In this document: positions 46,231-53,977 of the stretch, piece after piece
Layout of the letters: each line of letters begins with the position of its first letter
How positions within the stretch are numbered: position 1 is the stretch's first letter
Source: Parageobacillus sp. KH3-4
GTDB lineage: Bacteria; Bacillota; Bacilli; Bacillales; Anoxybacillaceae
Reading direction: 5' to 3'
Length of the DNA: 64,000 bases
Assembly (NCBI RefSeq): GCF_022846435.1
Contig: NZ_AP025627.1
Coordinates: 1,150,001 to 1,214,000, forward strand
Program-made: the position numbers and the translations under genes
Notes under the pieces: generated by a model
What the model was told of the DNA's origin: nothing
What the model saw: only the letters and a program-made list of their open reading frames with translations
Database searches by the model: none

Positions 46231-46459
46231 ACTCAAACAAATCACGAACGTAGCGAAGCAAAAAACATGGGTGTCGTTTTTGCATGAAAACGATCCGTAC
46301 AGTTTGCTGCATTGGTCGATTGCCGGCGTCTATCAAGAGCCAAAGGACGTCTGGCTTTTGCAGAATGAAATGACGTTTGAAACAAAAGAATTTGCCACAC
46401 TCGATGAAGCGGTAGCGTGGATGGGTAAGCACATGCCAAATATTACAGAAGTGTTATAA
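46211..46459 (+). CDS. yqkC: DUF2552 family protein YqkC
   Basis: 82 residues with conserved Trp-rich core QKTWVSFLHENDPYSLLHWSIAG and PKDVWLLQNEMTFETKEF. Soluble, function unknown. Start is GTG at 46211 or, three codons on, GTG at 46220; either overlaps the end of yqkB, indicating coupling. A strong terminator begins at the stop codon. Confidence 0.78.
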   Translation: MSNVNDKLKQITNVAKQKTWVSFLHENDPYSLLHWSIAGVYQEPKDVWLLQNEMTFETKEFATLDEAVAWMGKHMPNITEVL

Positions 46460-46490
46460 AACCGTAACCGCTCGGGTTACGGTTTTATCA
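46457..46490 (+). terminator. Terminator after yqkBC
   Basis: Stem AAACCGTAACC / GGTTACGGTTT (46459-46469 with 46475-46485) with a short loop; symmetrical enough to act on both strands. Confidence 0.8.
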
Positions 46491-46552
46491 TTATCGCTTT
46501 CTGCAGAACGCGGGCGGCCTTTGGACAAAATGGAAGCTCCTTCCGCTTTTCG

Positions 46553-46672
46553 TTATTGCGGGGAGTTTTGCCGTTTTGTCGGATGAATCGCTTTTTCTAA
46601 TTCTTCTTTTGCAATTGTTTGTTTTACTGTATCGGCGCTTTGCTTTCCTTTTTGCGCGTTGCTTTTGGCCAT
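46553..46672 (-). CDS. Possible small hydrophilic protein, 39 residues
   Basis: Minus-strand ATG at 46672 with GGGGG about 9 bases upstream. Product MAKSNAQKGKQSADTVKQTI...EKAIHPTKRQNSPQ is rich in Lys, Gln and Ala, resembling small spore or stress peptides in composition, but I cannot name a family. It lies between the yqkBC terminator and the yqkE start, in an otherwise empty 290-base gap. Confidence 0.4.
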   Translation of the reverse strand: MAKSNAQKGKQSADTVKQTIAKEELEKAIHPTKRQNSPQ

Positions 46673-46754
46673 TGTTGCGTTTGCCCCCTTTTATTTGAAC
46701 GGTTTGTTTTTATCATGCCAGAATGACAATATTTTATGCATGGAGGGGATTTGT

Positions 46755-46997
46755 GTGGATCTGCGGCAAAAAAATCAAGCAAAACGAACGGACGAATCGT
46801 TTACGTTGAAGGACCGCTTAAATGAGGAGTTGTTCGCTAAGCTGAAGGAGAAGAAACGGGAATGGGAGCGGCAAGAACAGCGTCGAAAAGAGGAAGAAGA
46901 AGCACGGAAGCGCGAAGAGCGGCGCAAACGCGAAGAACAAAAAACATTTGCAGAGCTGTTGAATGAAAGCGATTTGGATTGGCGGAATTTTAAGTAA
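46755..46997 (+). CDS. yqkE: DUF3886 family protein YqkE
   Basis: 80 residues. The N-terminal TLKDRLNEELFAKLKEKK and C-terminal TFAELLNESDLDW frame a very charged Arg/Glu helix (about residues 30-65), likely a single helix or coiled coil. This matches B. subtilis YqkE. GTG at 46755 has GGAGGGG 6 bases upstream; the frame is open further upstream but with hydrophobic, unrelated sequence. Function unknown. Confidence 0.8.
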   Translation: MDLRQKNQAKRTDESFTLKDRLNEELFAKLKEKKREWERQEQRRKEEEEARKREERRKREEQKTFAELLNESDLDWRNFK

Positions 46998-47304
46998 TTC
47001 TCTCCCTTATGTTTTGGATCGTAAAGCTGTGTGCGAAGTTTTTAAGCGTTCTAATTATGTCTTTAGGCCAAGTCCTAATGTTTGTGTAAAATCCGACTCC
47101 CAGTCCAGCGAACATATGTCTCCGCAAATAGAACCGCTTTGTGCCCGCTTCGTTTTGCACAAGTTCTTGGGCTTCATCTCTGTTCTTTAGGCAGGCGCTA
47201 TTAAAGCGGAGAGGAACAAAAGAATGCGTTCTATTCATTCCATTGCTTTAGATGGTGCGGGTGTCTATAAGACTAGTGGTGAATTGGAAAGAAAGGGGAT
47301 TGTC
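46998..47304. other. Intergenic stretch without a confident gene
   Basis: About 300 bases between yqkE and the MFS gene. Open frames occur on both strands (82 codons on the minus strand, 46990-47238), but none has a ribosome site or a motif I recognise. The MFS promoter is expected here; no clear sigma-A pair was picked out. Confidence 0.4.
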
Positions 47305-48492
47305 ATGGAAGCACATTCTGCTAGCAAAACGGCGTTGATAATGTCAATCATCAGCGTTATTTTTCTTGCCGCGAACCTTCGCGCGCCGATTACGTCGGTG
47401 GGACCGCTTGTGCCATTCATCTGCGAAGATCTCGGACTTTCCAACACGGCCGCTGGCATATTGACGACGGTTCCGTTGCTTGCGTTTGCCGTCTTGTCGC
47501 CGTTTGCGTCACGCCTCGCTAGAGCGTTTGGAATGGAAATCGTTTTATTCGTTTCGCTTCTTTTTTTGCTGGCGGGGCATATTTTTCGCCCTCTCGGCGG
47601 CGTTTCGCTTGTTTTTATCGGTACGATATTGATCGGCGCCGCGATTGCGGTCGATAATGTATTAATGCCAGCGCTCGTTAAAGAAAAATTTTCTAATTAC
47701 GTTGGCTGGATGACCGGGGTGTATACGGTCGCTATGAACTTGACGGGAGCGCTCGCGTCAGGGTTAAGCGTTCCGCTGGCGTCGGCGACTGGCTTTGGCT
47801 GGAGAGGATCGCTTGGTTGTTGGGCGGTGCTAACGGTGGTCGCATTGGCGTTATGGGCGCTGCAACTCCGCAGCCGGAAAAAAGATTTGTCGCAGCCAAC
47901 CGGCAGCGAGCGAAGATCGCTATGGAAATCGCGCCTTGCTTGGCAAGTGACGTTGTTTATGGGATTGCAGTCTTTATTGTTTTACACGCTTATTACATGG
48001 CTTCCAACGATGTTGCAAAATAAAGGCATGAATCCGGAAACGTCGGGATGGGCGTTGTTTTTATTCCAATTCGCGCAACTGCCGTTTATGTTTATCGTTC
48101 CGGTCATTGCCGAAAAAATGAAAACGCAAACGCTGCTTGTATGGGTGACGTTTGTGTTAAAAGCGGCGGGAATTGGCGGCTTTTTGTTCGGAAGTCCAGC
48201 GCTCGTTTGGTTGTGGGCGGTGATGTTAGGAATCGGAGCCGGTTTTGCTTTTTCTTTGGCGATGATGCTGTTTGCGCTTCGTTCGCGAAGCGCCATGCAA
48301 GCGGCGGATTTGTCGGCGATGGCGCAATCATTCGGATATTTGCTTGCCGCTTTCGGACCGCCGCTGTTTGGATCGCTTTACGATATAACAAAGGGATGGA
48401 CGTTGCCGCTCTTTTTAGTGTTGCTCGTTTCCGCTTTCCTATTATTGGCTGGCATTGGTGCGGCGAAAGACCGTTATGTGACGGAATCGTAA
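47305..48492 (+). CDS. CynX/NimT family MFS transporter
   Basis: 395 residues with about 12 transmembrane segments. The opening IFLAANLRAPITSVGPLVPFI and GILTTVPLLAFAVLSPFASRLAR are typical of the CynX/NimT (cyanate/2-nitroimidazole transporter) branch. Substrate cannot be read from sequence. ATG at 47305 has AAAGGGGA about 7 bases upstream; the frame's earlier ATG at 47224 adds a soluble extension without a site. Convergent with yqkF. Confidence 0.85.
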   Translation: MEAHSASKTALIMSIISVIFLAANLRAPITSVGPLVPFICEDLGLSNTAAGILTTVPLLAFAVLSPFASRLARAFGMEIVLFVSLLFLLAGHIFRPLGGVSLVFIGTILIGAAIAVDNVLMPALVKEKFSNYVGWMTGVYTVAMNLTGALASGLSVPLASATGFGWRGSLGCWAVLTVVALALWALQLRSRKKDLSQPTGSERRSLWKSRLAWQVTLFMGLQSLLFYTLITWLPTMLQNKGMNPETSGWALFLFQFAQLPFMFIVPVIAEKMKTQTLLVWVTFVLKAAGIGGFLFGSPALVWLWAVMLGIGAGFAFSLAMMLFALRSRSAMQAADLSAMAQSFGYLLAAFGPPLFGSLYDITKGWTLPLFLVLLVSAFLLLAGIGAAKDRYVTES

Positions 48493-48511
48493 TGGAGGCG
48501 AAGAAAGGCCG

Positions 48512-49432
48512 TCACCGATGCATGTTGTACATCGAAGCTTTCGTATGCTGACGGAGCCATTCATATTCTTCCTTGGTTAAGCGTGGGGCGGAAGCGGCGT
48601 TTATGTTCTCAATGAGCTGTTCGATGCTGCTTGCCCCTGGAATGGCAGCGGCGACGACCGGATCATATAAGCAAAACTGCAGCGCCGTTGCCGTAAACGA
48701 ACGGTGTTCGGCTGTTTTCGCTTTTAACTTTGGAATCAATGTTTTCAATTCTTCGTATGTATAATCAAGATAACCGTTTTCTTTCACAGAAGCGCTTGCC
48801 GCCTCTAACGGCCGCTCTGTAAGCAATCCTTTCGCAACAGGTCCGCGGGCGATGACGCTGATGTTATGTTCGCTTAGCAGCGGAAACAATTCTTCCGGAC
48901 GGCGGTCGAGCAAGCTGTATTGCATCATGACGCTGACAATATTCGACCGTTTTACATATTCACGGATGACGTTCGGACGAATCGAAGAAATGCCGTAATA
49001 GCGGATCAACCCTTCTTGTTTTAACTCTTCGAACGCTTCAATCGTTTCGTCGATCGGATCATCAATCGTGCCGCCGTGGAGCTGATATAAGTCGATGTAA
49101 TCCGTTTGCAGACGGCGCAAACTTTCTTTTACTTCCGATTTAATATATTTTTTGGACGGATCCCAAAACCACCCGTCTTTTCCATCTTCCCAGCGGTTGC
49201 CGACTTTTGTCGCAAGTATGACTTGATCGCGCTTTCCTTTGATCGCCTTTCCGACAAACTCTTCATTTAATCCGCGGTCGTAAAGATCGGCCGTGTCTAA
49301 ATAGTTAATGCCGCGCTCCAGCGCTTCATGAATAATACGGATTGCTTTTTGTTCGTCCGTGCCAAGCGACATGCAGCCGAGCCCGATTTCGCTGACATAT
49401 AAATCTGACAAACCGATGCGCCGTTTTTGCAT
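48512..49432 (-). CDS. yqkF: Aldo/keto reductase (YqkF)
   Basis: 306-residue NADPH-dependent TIM-barrel reductase. Family residues: Asp and Tyr in NYLDTADLYDRGLNEEFVGKA, Lys in VILATKVGNRW, and DYIDLYQLHGG containing the catalytic His. Substrate unknown; B. subtilis YqkF sits at the same place. AAGGAGGAA precedes the ATG. Divergent from nudF. Confidence 0.9.
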   Translation of the reverse strand: MQKRRIGLSDLYVSEIGLGCMSLGTDEQKAIRIIHEALERGINYLDTADLYDRGLNEEFVGKAIKGKRDQVILATKVGNRWEDGKDGWFWDPSKKYIKSEVKESLRRLQTDYIDLYQLHGGTIDDPIDETIEAFEELKQEGLIRYYGISSIRPNVIREYVKRSNIVSVMMQYSLLDRRPEELFPLLSEHNISVIARGPVAKGLLTERPLEAASASVKENGYLDYTYEELKTLIPKLKAKTAEHRSFTATALQFCLYDPVVAAAIPGASSIEQLIENINAASAPRLTKEEYEWLRQHTKASMYNMHR

Positions 49433-49548
49433 GTGTTTTTTCCTCCTTAATGAGAATCGTTTTTTACATTGTACAACGGAAAGTGAAACTTACTCAAATG
49501 ATATAGTACAATAAAGAAGAACGATAACATTAGATGGGAGAGAAGAAA

Positions 49549-50109
49549 ATGGAACATTTGATCGAAAAAACGATTCGCAAAGAAAAAATATTCAGCGGCA
49601 AAGTCGTTCAATTATACGTAGAAGATGTGCAGCTGCCAAACGGAAAGACGAGCAAGCGGGAAGTCATCAAGCATCCAGGCGCAGTGGCGATTATTCCGGT
49701 TACAAATGAAGGAAAACTAGTGCTCGTACGGCAATATCGAAAAGCGCTGGAGCGCGTATTAGTAGAAATTCCGGCAGGTAAGTTAGAAAAAGGGGAGGAG
49801 CCGCTCGCGACTGCACACCGCGAATTGGAGGAAGAAACAGGCTACCGTGCTCGTTCGCTATACCACATCGCGTCATTTTACACATCCCCAGGATTTGCTG
49901 ACGAATTAATTCATTTATACGTAGCGGAAGGGTTAATGAAAGTCGAAAACGCTGCATCGCTCGATGAAGACGAATTTGTCGACATATTGGAAGTGACATT
50001 GGAGGAGGCGCTCGAAATGTTGGAAAAACGTGAGATTTATGACGCCAAAACAGCATATGCGCTGCAATATTTGCAATGGCGCCGCGCCATGGGAGAAGAA
50101 AATGCGTAA
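49549..50109 (+). CDS. nudF: ADP-ribose pyrophosphatase (Nudix)
   Basis: 186 residues. The Nudix box G-x5-E-x7-R-E-x2-E-E-x-G is present as GKLEKGEEPLATAHRELEEETG (positions about 79-100), followed by YTSPGFADELIHLY, a feature of the ADP-ribose branch. Cleaves ADP-ribose to AMP and ribose-5-phosphate. ATG at 49549 has GGGAG 8 bases upstream and gives the B. subtilis-like start. Overlaps the next gene by 8 bases. Confidence 0.92.
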   Translation: MEHLIEKTIRKEKIFSGKVVQLYVEDVQLPNGKTSKREVIKHPGAVAIIPVTNEGKLVLVRQYRKALERVLVEIPAGKLEKGEEPLATAHRELEEETGYRARSLYHIASFYTSPGFADELIHLYVAEGLMKVENAASLDEDEFVDILEVTLEEALEMLEKREIYDAKTAYALQYLQWRRAMGEENA

Positions 50110-51265
50110 CTATTATGTCGATTTGCATATTCATCTCGGCCGAACTGCTTCTTTTCGGCCAGTAAAAATCACAGGCGCAAAAACATTAACGCTCGCTAAC
50201 ATTTTACACGAGGCAGCGCATGTCAAAGGATTACATATGGTCGGTATCATCGACTGCCATGTTCCGGAAGTGCTTGATGAATTGGAACGGGGAGTGGAAG
50301 AAAAAGGATGGAAAGAGCACGATGGCGGTGGCGTCGCGATCGGTTCTGTGACATTATTGTTAGGAAGCGAAATCGAAGTATATGATGAACATTGCCAAGG
50401 ACCTATCCACGTGCTGGCGTTTTTGCCGACGATCGAGGCGATGCGCGCGTTTTCGGAATGGTTAAAAGAGCGTGTGAAAAATATTTCCCTTAGTTCGCAG
50501 CGCATGTACGGAACCGGACGTGAATTACAGGTGGTTGTAAAACAATTAGGCGGTTTATTTGTTCCAGCACATGCATTCACTCCTTTTAAGAGTTTGTATG
50601 GCAAAGGAGTGAAAAAAAGCTTAACGGAAGTGTTTAATCCCGATTTCATAGACGCGATAGAACTAGGATTAAGCGCGGATACAAAAATGGCTGACCAGAT
50701 TGCCGAGCTGCATCGCTATCCGTACCTTTCCAATTCGGACGCTCATTCACTACGAAAACTGGCGCGCGAATACCAAGTCATCCGCATGAACGCCCCGACG
50801 TTTACCGAATTGAAAAAAGCGTTGCGAAAGCAAGAGGGGAGAATGATTGTTGCCAACTACGGCTTAAATCCGAAACTAGGGAAGTACCATCAAACGACGT
50901 GCGAACGGTGTTTCAAACCGATGGATCCCCAGGAAAAACGATGCCCATCATGCGGCCACCACCGGCAAATTAAAGGTGTGTTTGACCGCCTTCAAGAGCT
51001 AAAAACAGGGGGAACCCCGCCAGAACGACCTCCGTATATTTACCAAGTGCCACTTGAGTTTATTCCAGGGCTTGGCGCAAAAACATATGAAAAATTACTC
51101 GCCCGCTTCGGTACGGAGATGCACGTGCTTCATCAGGCGACGGAAGAAGAATTACAAGAGAGCGTAGGCGAAAAACTTGCCAAATTCATCGTGCTCGCGC
51201 GCAAAGGAGAGCTTTCCATTCAGGCAGGGGGCGGCGGAAAATACGGAAAAATCGCTTCGGAATAG
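50102..51265 (+). CDS. yqxK: Endonuclease Q-like PHP domain protein (YqxK)
   Basis: 387 residues. N-terminal PHP domain (VDLHIHLGR at residues 4-12, IIDCHVPEV, VPAHAFTPF, SNSDAH), a four-cysteine zinc finger (CERCFKPMDPQEKRCPSC, about 279-296) and a helix-hairpin-helix-like C-terminal part (FIPGLGAKTYEKLLARFG). This domain order is that of EndoQ, which nicks DNA 5' to deaminated bases; bacillar homologues have been described. Coupled to nudF by an 8-base overlap and ends in a terminator. DNA-repair role is by family, not proven here. Confidence 0.85.
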   Translation: MRNYYVDLHIHLGRTASFRPVKITGAKTLTLANILHEAAHVKGLHMVGIIDCHVPEVLDELERGVEEKGWKEHDGGGVAIGSVTLLLGSEIEVYDEHCQGPIHVLAFLPTIEAMRAFSEWLKERVKNISLSSQRMYGTGRELQVVVKQLGGLFVPAHAFTPFKSLYGKGVKKSLTEVFNPDFIDAIELGLSADTKMADQIAELHRYPYLSNSDAHSLRKLAREYQVIRMNAPTFTELKKALRKQEGRMIVANYGLNPKLGKYHQTTCERCFKPMDPQEKRCPSCGHHRQIKGVFDRLQELKTGGTPPERPPYIYQVPLEFIPGLGAKTYEKLLARFGTEMHVLHQATEEELQESVGEKLAKFIVLARKGELSIQAGGGGKYGKIASE

Positions 51266-51280
51266 AAGCGATTTTTTTGT
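51246..51280 (+). terminator. Terminator after yqxK
   Basis: Stem AAATCGCTTC / GAAGCGATTT with a 6-base loop, then TTTTT; overlaps the end of the gene. Confidence 0.85.
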
Positions 51281-51362
51281 TATTCTTTCTTTCCTTGCAA
51301 ATAAAGTCATACATCGAAAAATGTCTCATACAATCTACTAAGAGGGTGATAGGGGGAAGAAG

Positions 51363-52013
51363 ATGATGAGAAGACATCCAGTAAAATCAGTGATTGCCGT
51401 ACATATGCGCGAGCATGCGTCTGTATATTTATTTGTGATTGTGCTATTTTTAATGGGAGTGATTTTTGGCGCGATTGTTGTCAACAGCTTGAACTTCGGC
51501 CAAAAGCAAGATTTGTACTATTATTTAACGCAATTTTTTGGACAAGTATCGAAAGGAAATATTGCCGGGGTCCACGATATGTTCCAGCAAAGTTACTTCC
51601 ATAATTTGAAATATATCGCTTTCATGTGGGTGCTGGGCATTTCGGTGATAGGGCTGCCGATTATTTTCATTTTATTATTTTTAAAAGGAATCGTTGTCGG
51701 GTTTACTGTCGGATTTTTAGTGAACCAAATGGGATGGCAAGGGTTTTTGTTATCTTTTGTGTCCGTGATGCCGCAAAATTTAATTATTATTCCAGCGTTT
51801 CTGGTGATGGGAGTGGTTTCGATTTCATTTTCCCTGCAAATGGTGCGCAATCAATTTATGAAGCGGGGACATGAGCCAATTTTTCCGATGATTATGCGCT
51901 ATACGATGGTGATGATATTGATTAGCATAAGCTTACTCGTTTCCTCGTCTCTTGAGGCGTACGTATCCCCGTTATTGATGAAACAGGTCATTGAAATGGT
52001 CGGGAGTAAATAA
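51363..52013 (+). CDS. spoIIM: Stage II sporulation protein M
   Basis: 216-residue membrane protein of the SpoIID-M-P complex that drives septal wall remodelling and engulfment. About five transmembrane segments; conserved stretches VLFLMGVIFGAIVVNSL, GISVIGLPIIFILLFLKGIVVGFTVGFLV and SVMPQNLIIIPAFLVMG. Start at the ATG pair 51363/51366 behind GGGGGAAG. B. subtilis spoIIM also lies next to fur. Confidence 0.95.
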   Translation: MMRRHPVKSVIAVHMREHASVYLFVIVLFLMGVIFGAIVVNSLNFGQKQDLYYYLTQFFGQVSKGNIAGVHDMFQQSYFHNLKYIAFMWVLGISVIGLPIIFILLFLKGIVVGFTVGFLVNQMGWQGFLLSFVSVMPQNLIIIPAFLVMGVVSISFSLQMVRNQFMKRGHEPIFPMIMRYTMVMILISISLLVSSSLEAYVSPLLMKQVIEMVGSK

Positions 52014-52042
52014 TTTATTATATAATAATCATTTTCGTTCTT

Positions 52043-52057
52043 TTATAATAATGATTT
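52043..52057. promoter_or_regulatory. Candidate PerR/Fur-type box upstream of fur
   Basis: TTATAATAATGATTT resembles the PerR box TTATAATNATTATAA (left half perfect, right half partial) and lies directly upstream of the -35. A similar TATAATAATCATTTT occurs at 52021-52035. B. subtilis fur is repressed by PerR. Confidence 0.45.
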
Positions 52058-52061
52058 TATT

Positions 52062-52091
52062 TTGATACTTCCCTCTTTCTTTTGTTATAAT
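52062..52091 (+). promoter_or_regulatory. Sigma-A promoter of fur
   Basis: TTGATA (52062-52067), 18-bp spacer, perfect TATAAT (52086-52091), 32 bases before the fur ATG. Confidence 0.7.
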
Positions 52092-52122
52092 GGTAGTTGA
52101 ATGACGTGGGAGGGAATGAAAG

Positions 52123-52590
52123 ATGGAAGATCGAATCGACCGAATCAAGAAGCAATTGCATACTGCCGGTTATAAATTGACACCGCAGCGGGAAGCGACA
52201 GTACGTGTCTTGTTAGAACATGAGGAAGATCATTTAAGCGCAGAAGACGTCTACCTCCTCGTTAAAGAAAAATCTCCAGAAATTGGATTAGCTACTGTAT
52301 ACCGGACGCTCGAACTGTTAACAGAACTAAAAATTGTCGATAAAATCAACTTTGGGGATGGTGTGTCTCGCTACGATCTGCGCAAGGAAGGGGCGGCTCA
52401 CTTTCACCACCATTTAGTTTGTATTGAATGTGGGTCAGTAGCGGAAATTCAAGAAGATTTATTGGAGGAAGTAGAAGAAATTGTCGAACGGGACTGGAAG
52501 TTTAAAATTAAAGACCACCGTCTAACGTTTCATGGAATTTGTTATCGTTGCCAGCAAAAACACGAGGAAGAACAAAATCAAAAAGAATAA
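52123..52590 (+). CDS. fur: Ferric uptake regulator
   Basis: 155-residue iron-sensing repressor. Winged-helix DNA-binding domain (YKLTPQREATVRVLLEHEEDHLSAEDVYL...IGLATVYRTLELL) and dimerisation domain with the metal-rich HFHHHLVCIECGSV and the C-terminal CYRCQQKH, giving the structural Cys4 zinc site. The paralogues PerR and Zur are less likely given the gene neighbourhood spoIIM-fur-yqzK-xerD. GGGAGGG precedes the ATG. Confidence 0.94.
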   Translation: MEDRIDRIKKQLHTAGYKLTPQREATVRVLLEHEEDHLSAEDVYLLVKEKSPEIGLATVYRTLELLTELKIVDKINFGDGVSRYDLRKEGAAHFHHHLVCIECGSVAEIQEDLLEEVEEIVERDWKFKIKDHRLTFHGICYRCQQKHEEEQNQKE

Positions 52591-52598
52591 AAAGGCGA

Positions 52599-52633
52599 AA
52601 AAACCTTTTCCAATGGGAAAGGTTTTTTTATGG
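52599..52633 (+). terminator. Terminator after fur
   Basis: Stem AAACCTTTTCC / GGGAAAGGTTT with a short loop, then a T-run into 52630. Confidence 0.82.
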
Positions 52634-52693
52634 TATAAAAGAAGAAAAACATGGCATATCCTCATAGTAACGATGAAATGAGGAGGAATAGCC

Positions 52694-52906
52694 ATGAAAG
52701 CAGTATGGCAGATCATAAAAGTGTTTCTTTTATTTACGGGGTGCACGCTTTTATTTTATTATAGTCTTGTATGGTTCAATCGAGAATACGAGAATTACCA
52801 CCGCTATGATGAGCCGCATGGATCAGCGGTGGAAGTGTCGACAACGGAAAACCCGTCATTCAAATGGATAGATCGGTTACTATTTTTTTATCGCAATGGG
52901 GAGTAG
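52694..52906 (+). CDS. yqzK: DUF4227 family protein YqzK
   Basis: 70 residues: one N-terminal membrane helix (about 5-27, [20 protein letters not shown]) and a polar C-terminal part. AGGAGGAA precedes the ATG. Always found between fur and xerD in Bacillaceae; function unknown. xerD begins 4 bases after its stop, so they are co-transcribed. Confidence 0.8.
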   Translation: MKAVWQIIKVFLLFTGCTLLFYYSLVWFNREYENYHRYDEPHGSAVEVSTTENPSFKWIDRLLFFYRNGE

Positions 52907-52910
52907 TGGG

Positions 52911-53810
52911 ATGTTGGAACATGAATTGAAAGATTTTCTTCATTATTTGACGGTAGAACGAAATTTGGCGAAAAATACGATTGTTTCTTATGAAAGAGAT
53001 TTAAAGAAATACGCGCACTATTTGCGCCATGTCGAGCAAATTCAGTCATGGAACGACGTGTCGCGCCTTCATATTATGCAATTTTTAAAGTTTTTGAAAG
53101 AAAAAGGAAACTCTCCGAAGACGATTGCGCGCCATATTGCGTCGATTCGCTCGTTTCATCAATTTCTTCTTCGCGAAAAAGTAGCGGAACAAGATCCGTC
53201 GGTGCATATCGAATCGCCGCAAATGGAGCGAACGTTGCCGAAAGTGCTGTCTCTGGAAGAAGTGGAGGCGCTTTTAGAAGCGCCGAAAACGAATACGCCG
53301 ATCGGCATTCGCGACAAAGCGATGATAGAATTGTTGTATGCGACGGGAATGCGCGTCAGTGAACTCGTGAATTTAAATCTTTCCGACGTGCATTTGACGA
53401 TGGGCTTTGTCCGCTGCTACGGAAAGGGAAATAAGGAGCGGATCGTTCCGGTCGGCAGCATGGCGCTGAACGCGTTAAAAGCATATCTTGAAACAGCGCG
53501 GCCAAAATTAATAAATCCGAAAAAGCGGGCAACTGATGCGTTGTTTTTAAACCATTATGGGAATCGCTTAACGAGGCAAGGGTTTTGGAAGATTTTAAAA
53601 AAACTCGCAAAAGAAGCAAACATCGAAAAAGAACTGACGCCGCATACGCTGCGGCATTCGTTTGCCACGCATCTGCTTGAAAACGGTGCCGATTTGCGCG
53701 CCGTACAAGAACTGTTAGGCCATGCCGATATTTCAACGACGCAAATTTATACTCATGTTACGAAAACGCGCTTGAAAGATGTATATAAGCAATTTCATCC
53801 TCGCGCGTAG
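52911..53810 (+). CDS. xerD: Site-specific tyrosine recombinase XerD
   Basis: 299-residue recombinase that, with CodV/XerC, resolves chromosome dimers at dif. N-terminal core-binding domain (about 1-88, [26 protein letters not shown]) and catalytic domain with the Arg in ATGMRVSEL, Lys in [23 protein letters not shown] and the nucleophile Tyr in [12 protein letters not shown] at 52911 with GGGGAG 8 bases upstream; the ATG at 52896 overlaps yqzK. Intact, unlike the integrase remnant near 7.5 kb. Confidence 0.95.
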   Translation: MLEHELKDFLHYLTVERNLAKNTIVSYERDLKKYAHYLRHVEQIQSWNDVSRLHIMQFLKFLKEKGNSPKTIARHIASIRSFHQFLLREKVAEQDPSVHIESPQMERTLPKVLSLEEVEALLEAPKTNTPIGIRDKAMIELLYATGMRVSELVNLNLSDVHLTMGFVRCYGKGNKERIVPVGSMALNALKAYLETARPKLINPKKRATDALFLNHYGNRLTRQGFWKILKKLAKEANIEKELTPHTLRHSFATHLLENGADLRAVQELLGHADISTTQIYTHVTKTRLKDVYKQFHPRA

Positions 53811-53827
53811 CTTTGATTGCAAAACTT

Positions 53828-53853
53828 CCCGCTTGTTGATAAGCGGGTTTTTT
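53828..53853 (+). terminator. Terminator after xerD
   Basis: Perfect 7-base GC-rich stem CCCGCTT / AAGCGGG, 6-base loop, T-run of six. Confidence 0.85.
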
Positions 53854-53854
53854 A

Positions 53855-53884
53855 TTGATTCTTGGAATGAAAACGTTTTATAAT
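53855..53884 (+). promoter_or_regulatory. Sigma-A promoter of deoB-punA-pdp with overlapping cre site
   Basis: TTGATT (53855-53860), 18-bp spacer, perfect TATAAT (53879-53884). The spacer and -10 contain ATGAAAACGTTTTATA (53867-53882), matching the CcpA cre consensus at 14 of 16 positions, so glucose repression of nucleoside salvage is likely. Confidence 0.6.
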
Positions 53885-53888
53885 ATAG

Positions 53889-53906
53889 TTGTCAGACTTC
53901 TGACGA
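53889..53906. repeat. Inverted repeat at the deoB transcription start, candidate operator
   Basis: TTGTCAGA-CT-TCTGACGA: perfect 6-bp arms GTCAGA/TCTGAC, 8 bp with one mismatch. It begins 5 bases after the -10 element, covering the expected start site, which is the place for a repressor. It is too small and has no T-run for a terminator. Confidence 0.5.
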
Positions 53907-53977
53907 GTGCAATGTTCGGGTGTTTCGGGAATGATAAAAAGAAAGATCACGTTATGAAGACAGGAGGCATTATGATA

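Noticed and set aside
46990-47238. 82-codon minus-strand ORF between yqkE and the MFS gene
   Set aside because: No start signal and no recognisable motif; could be a relic but nothing supports it.
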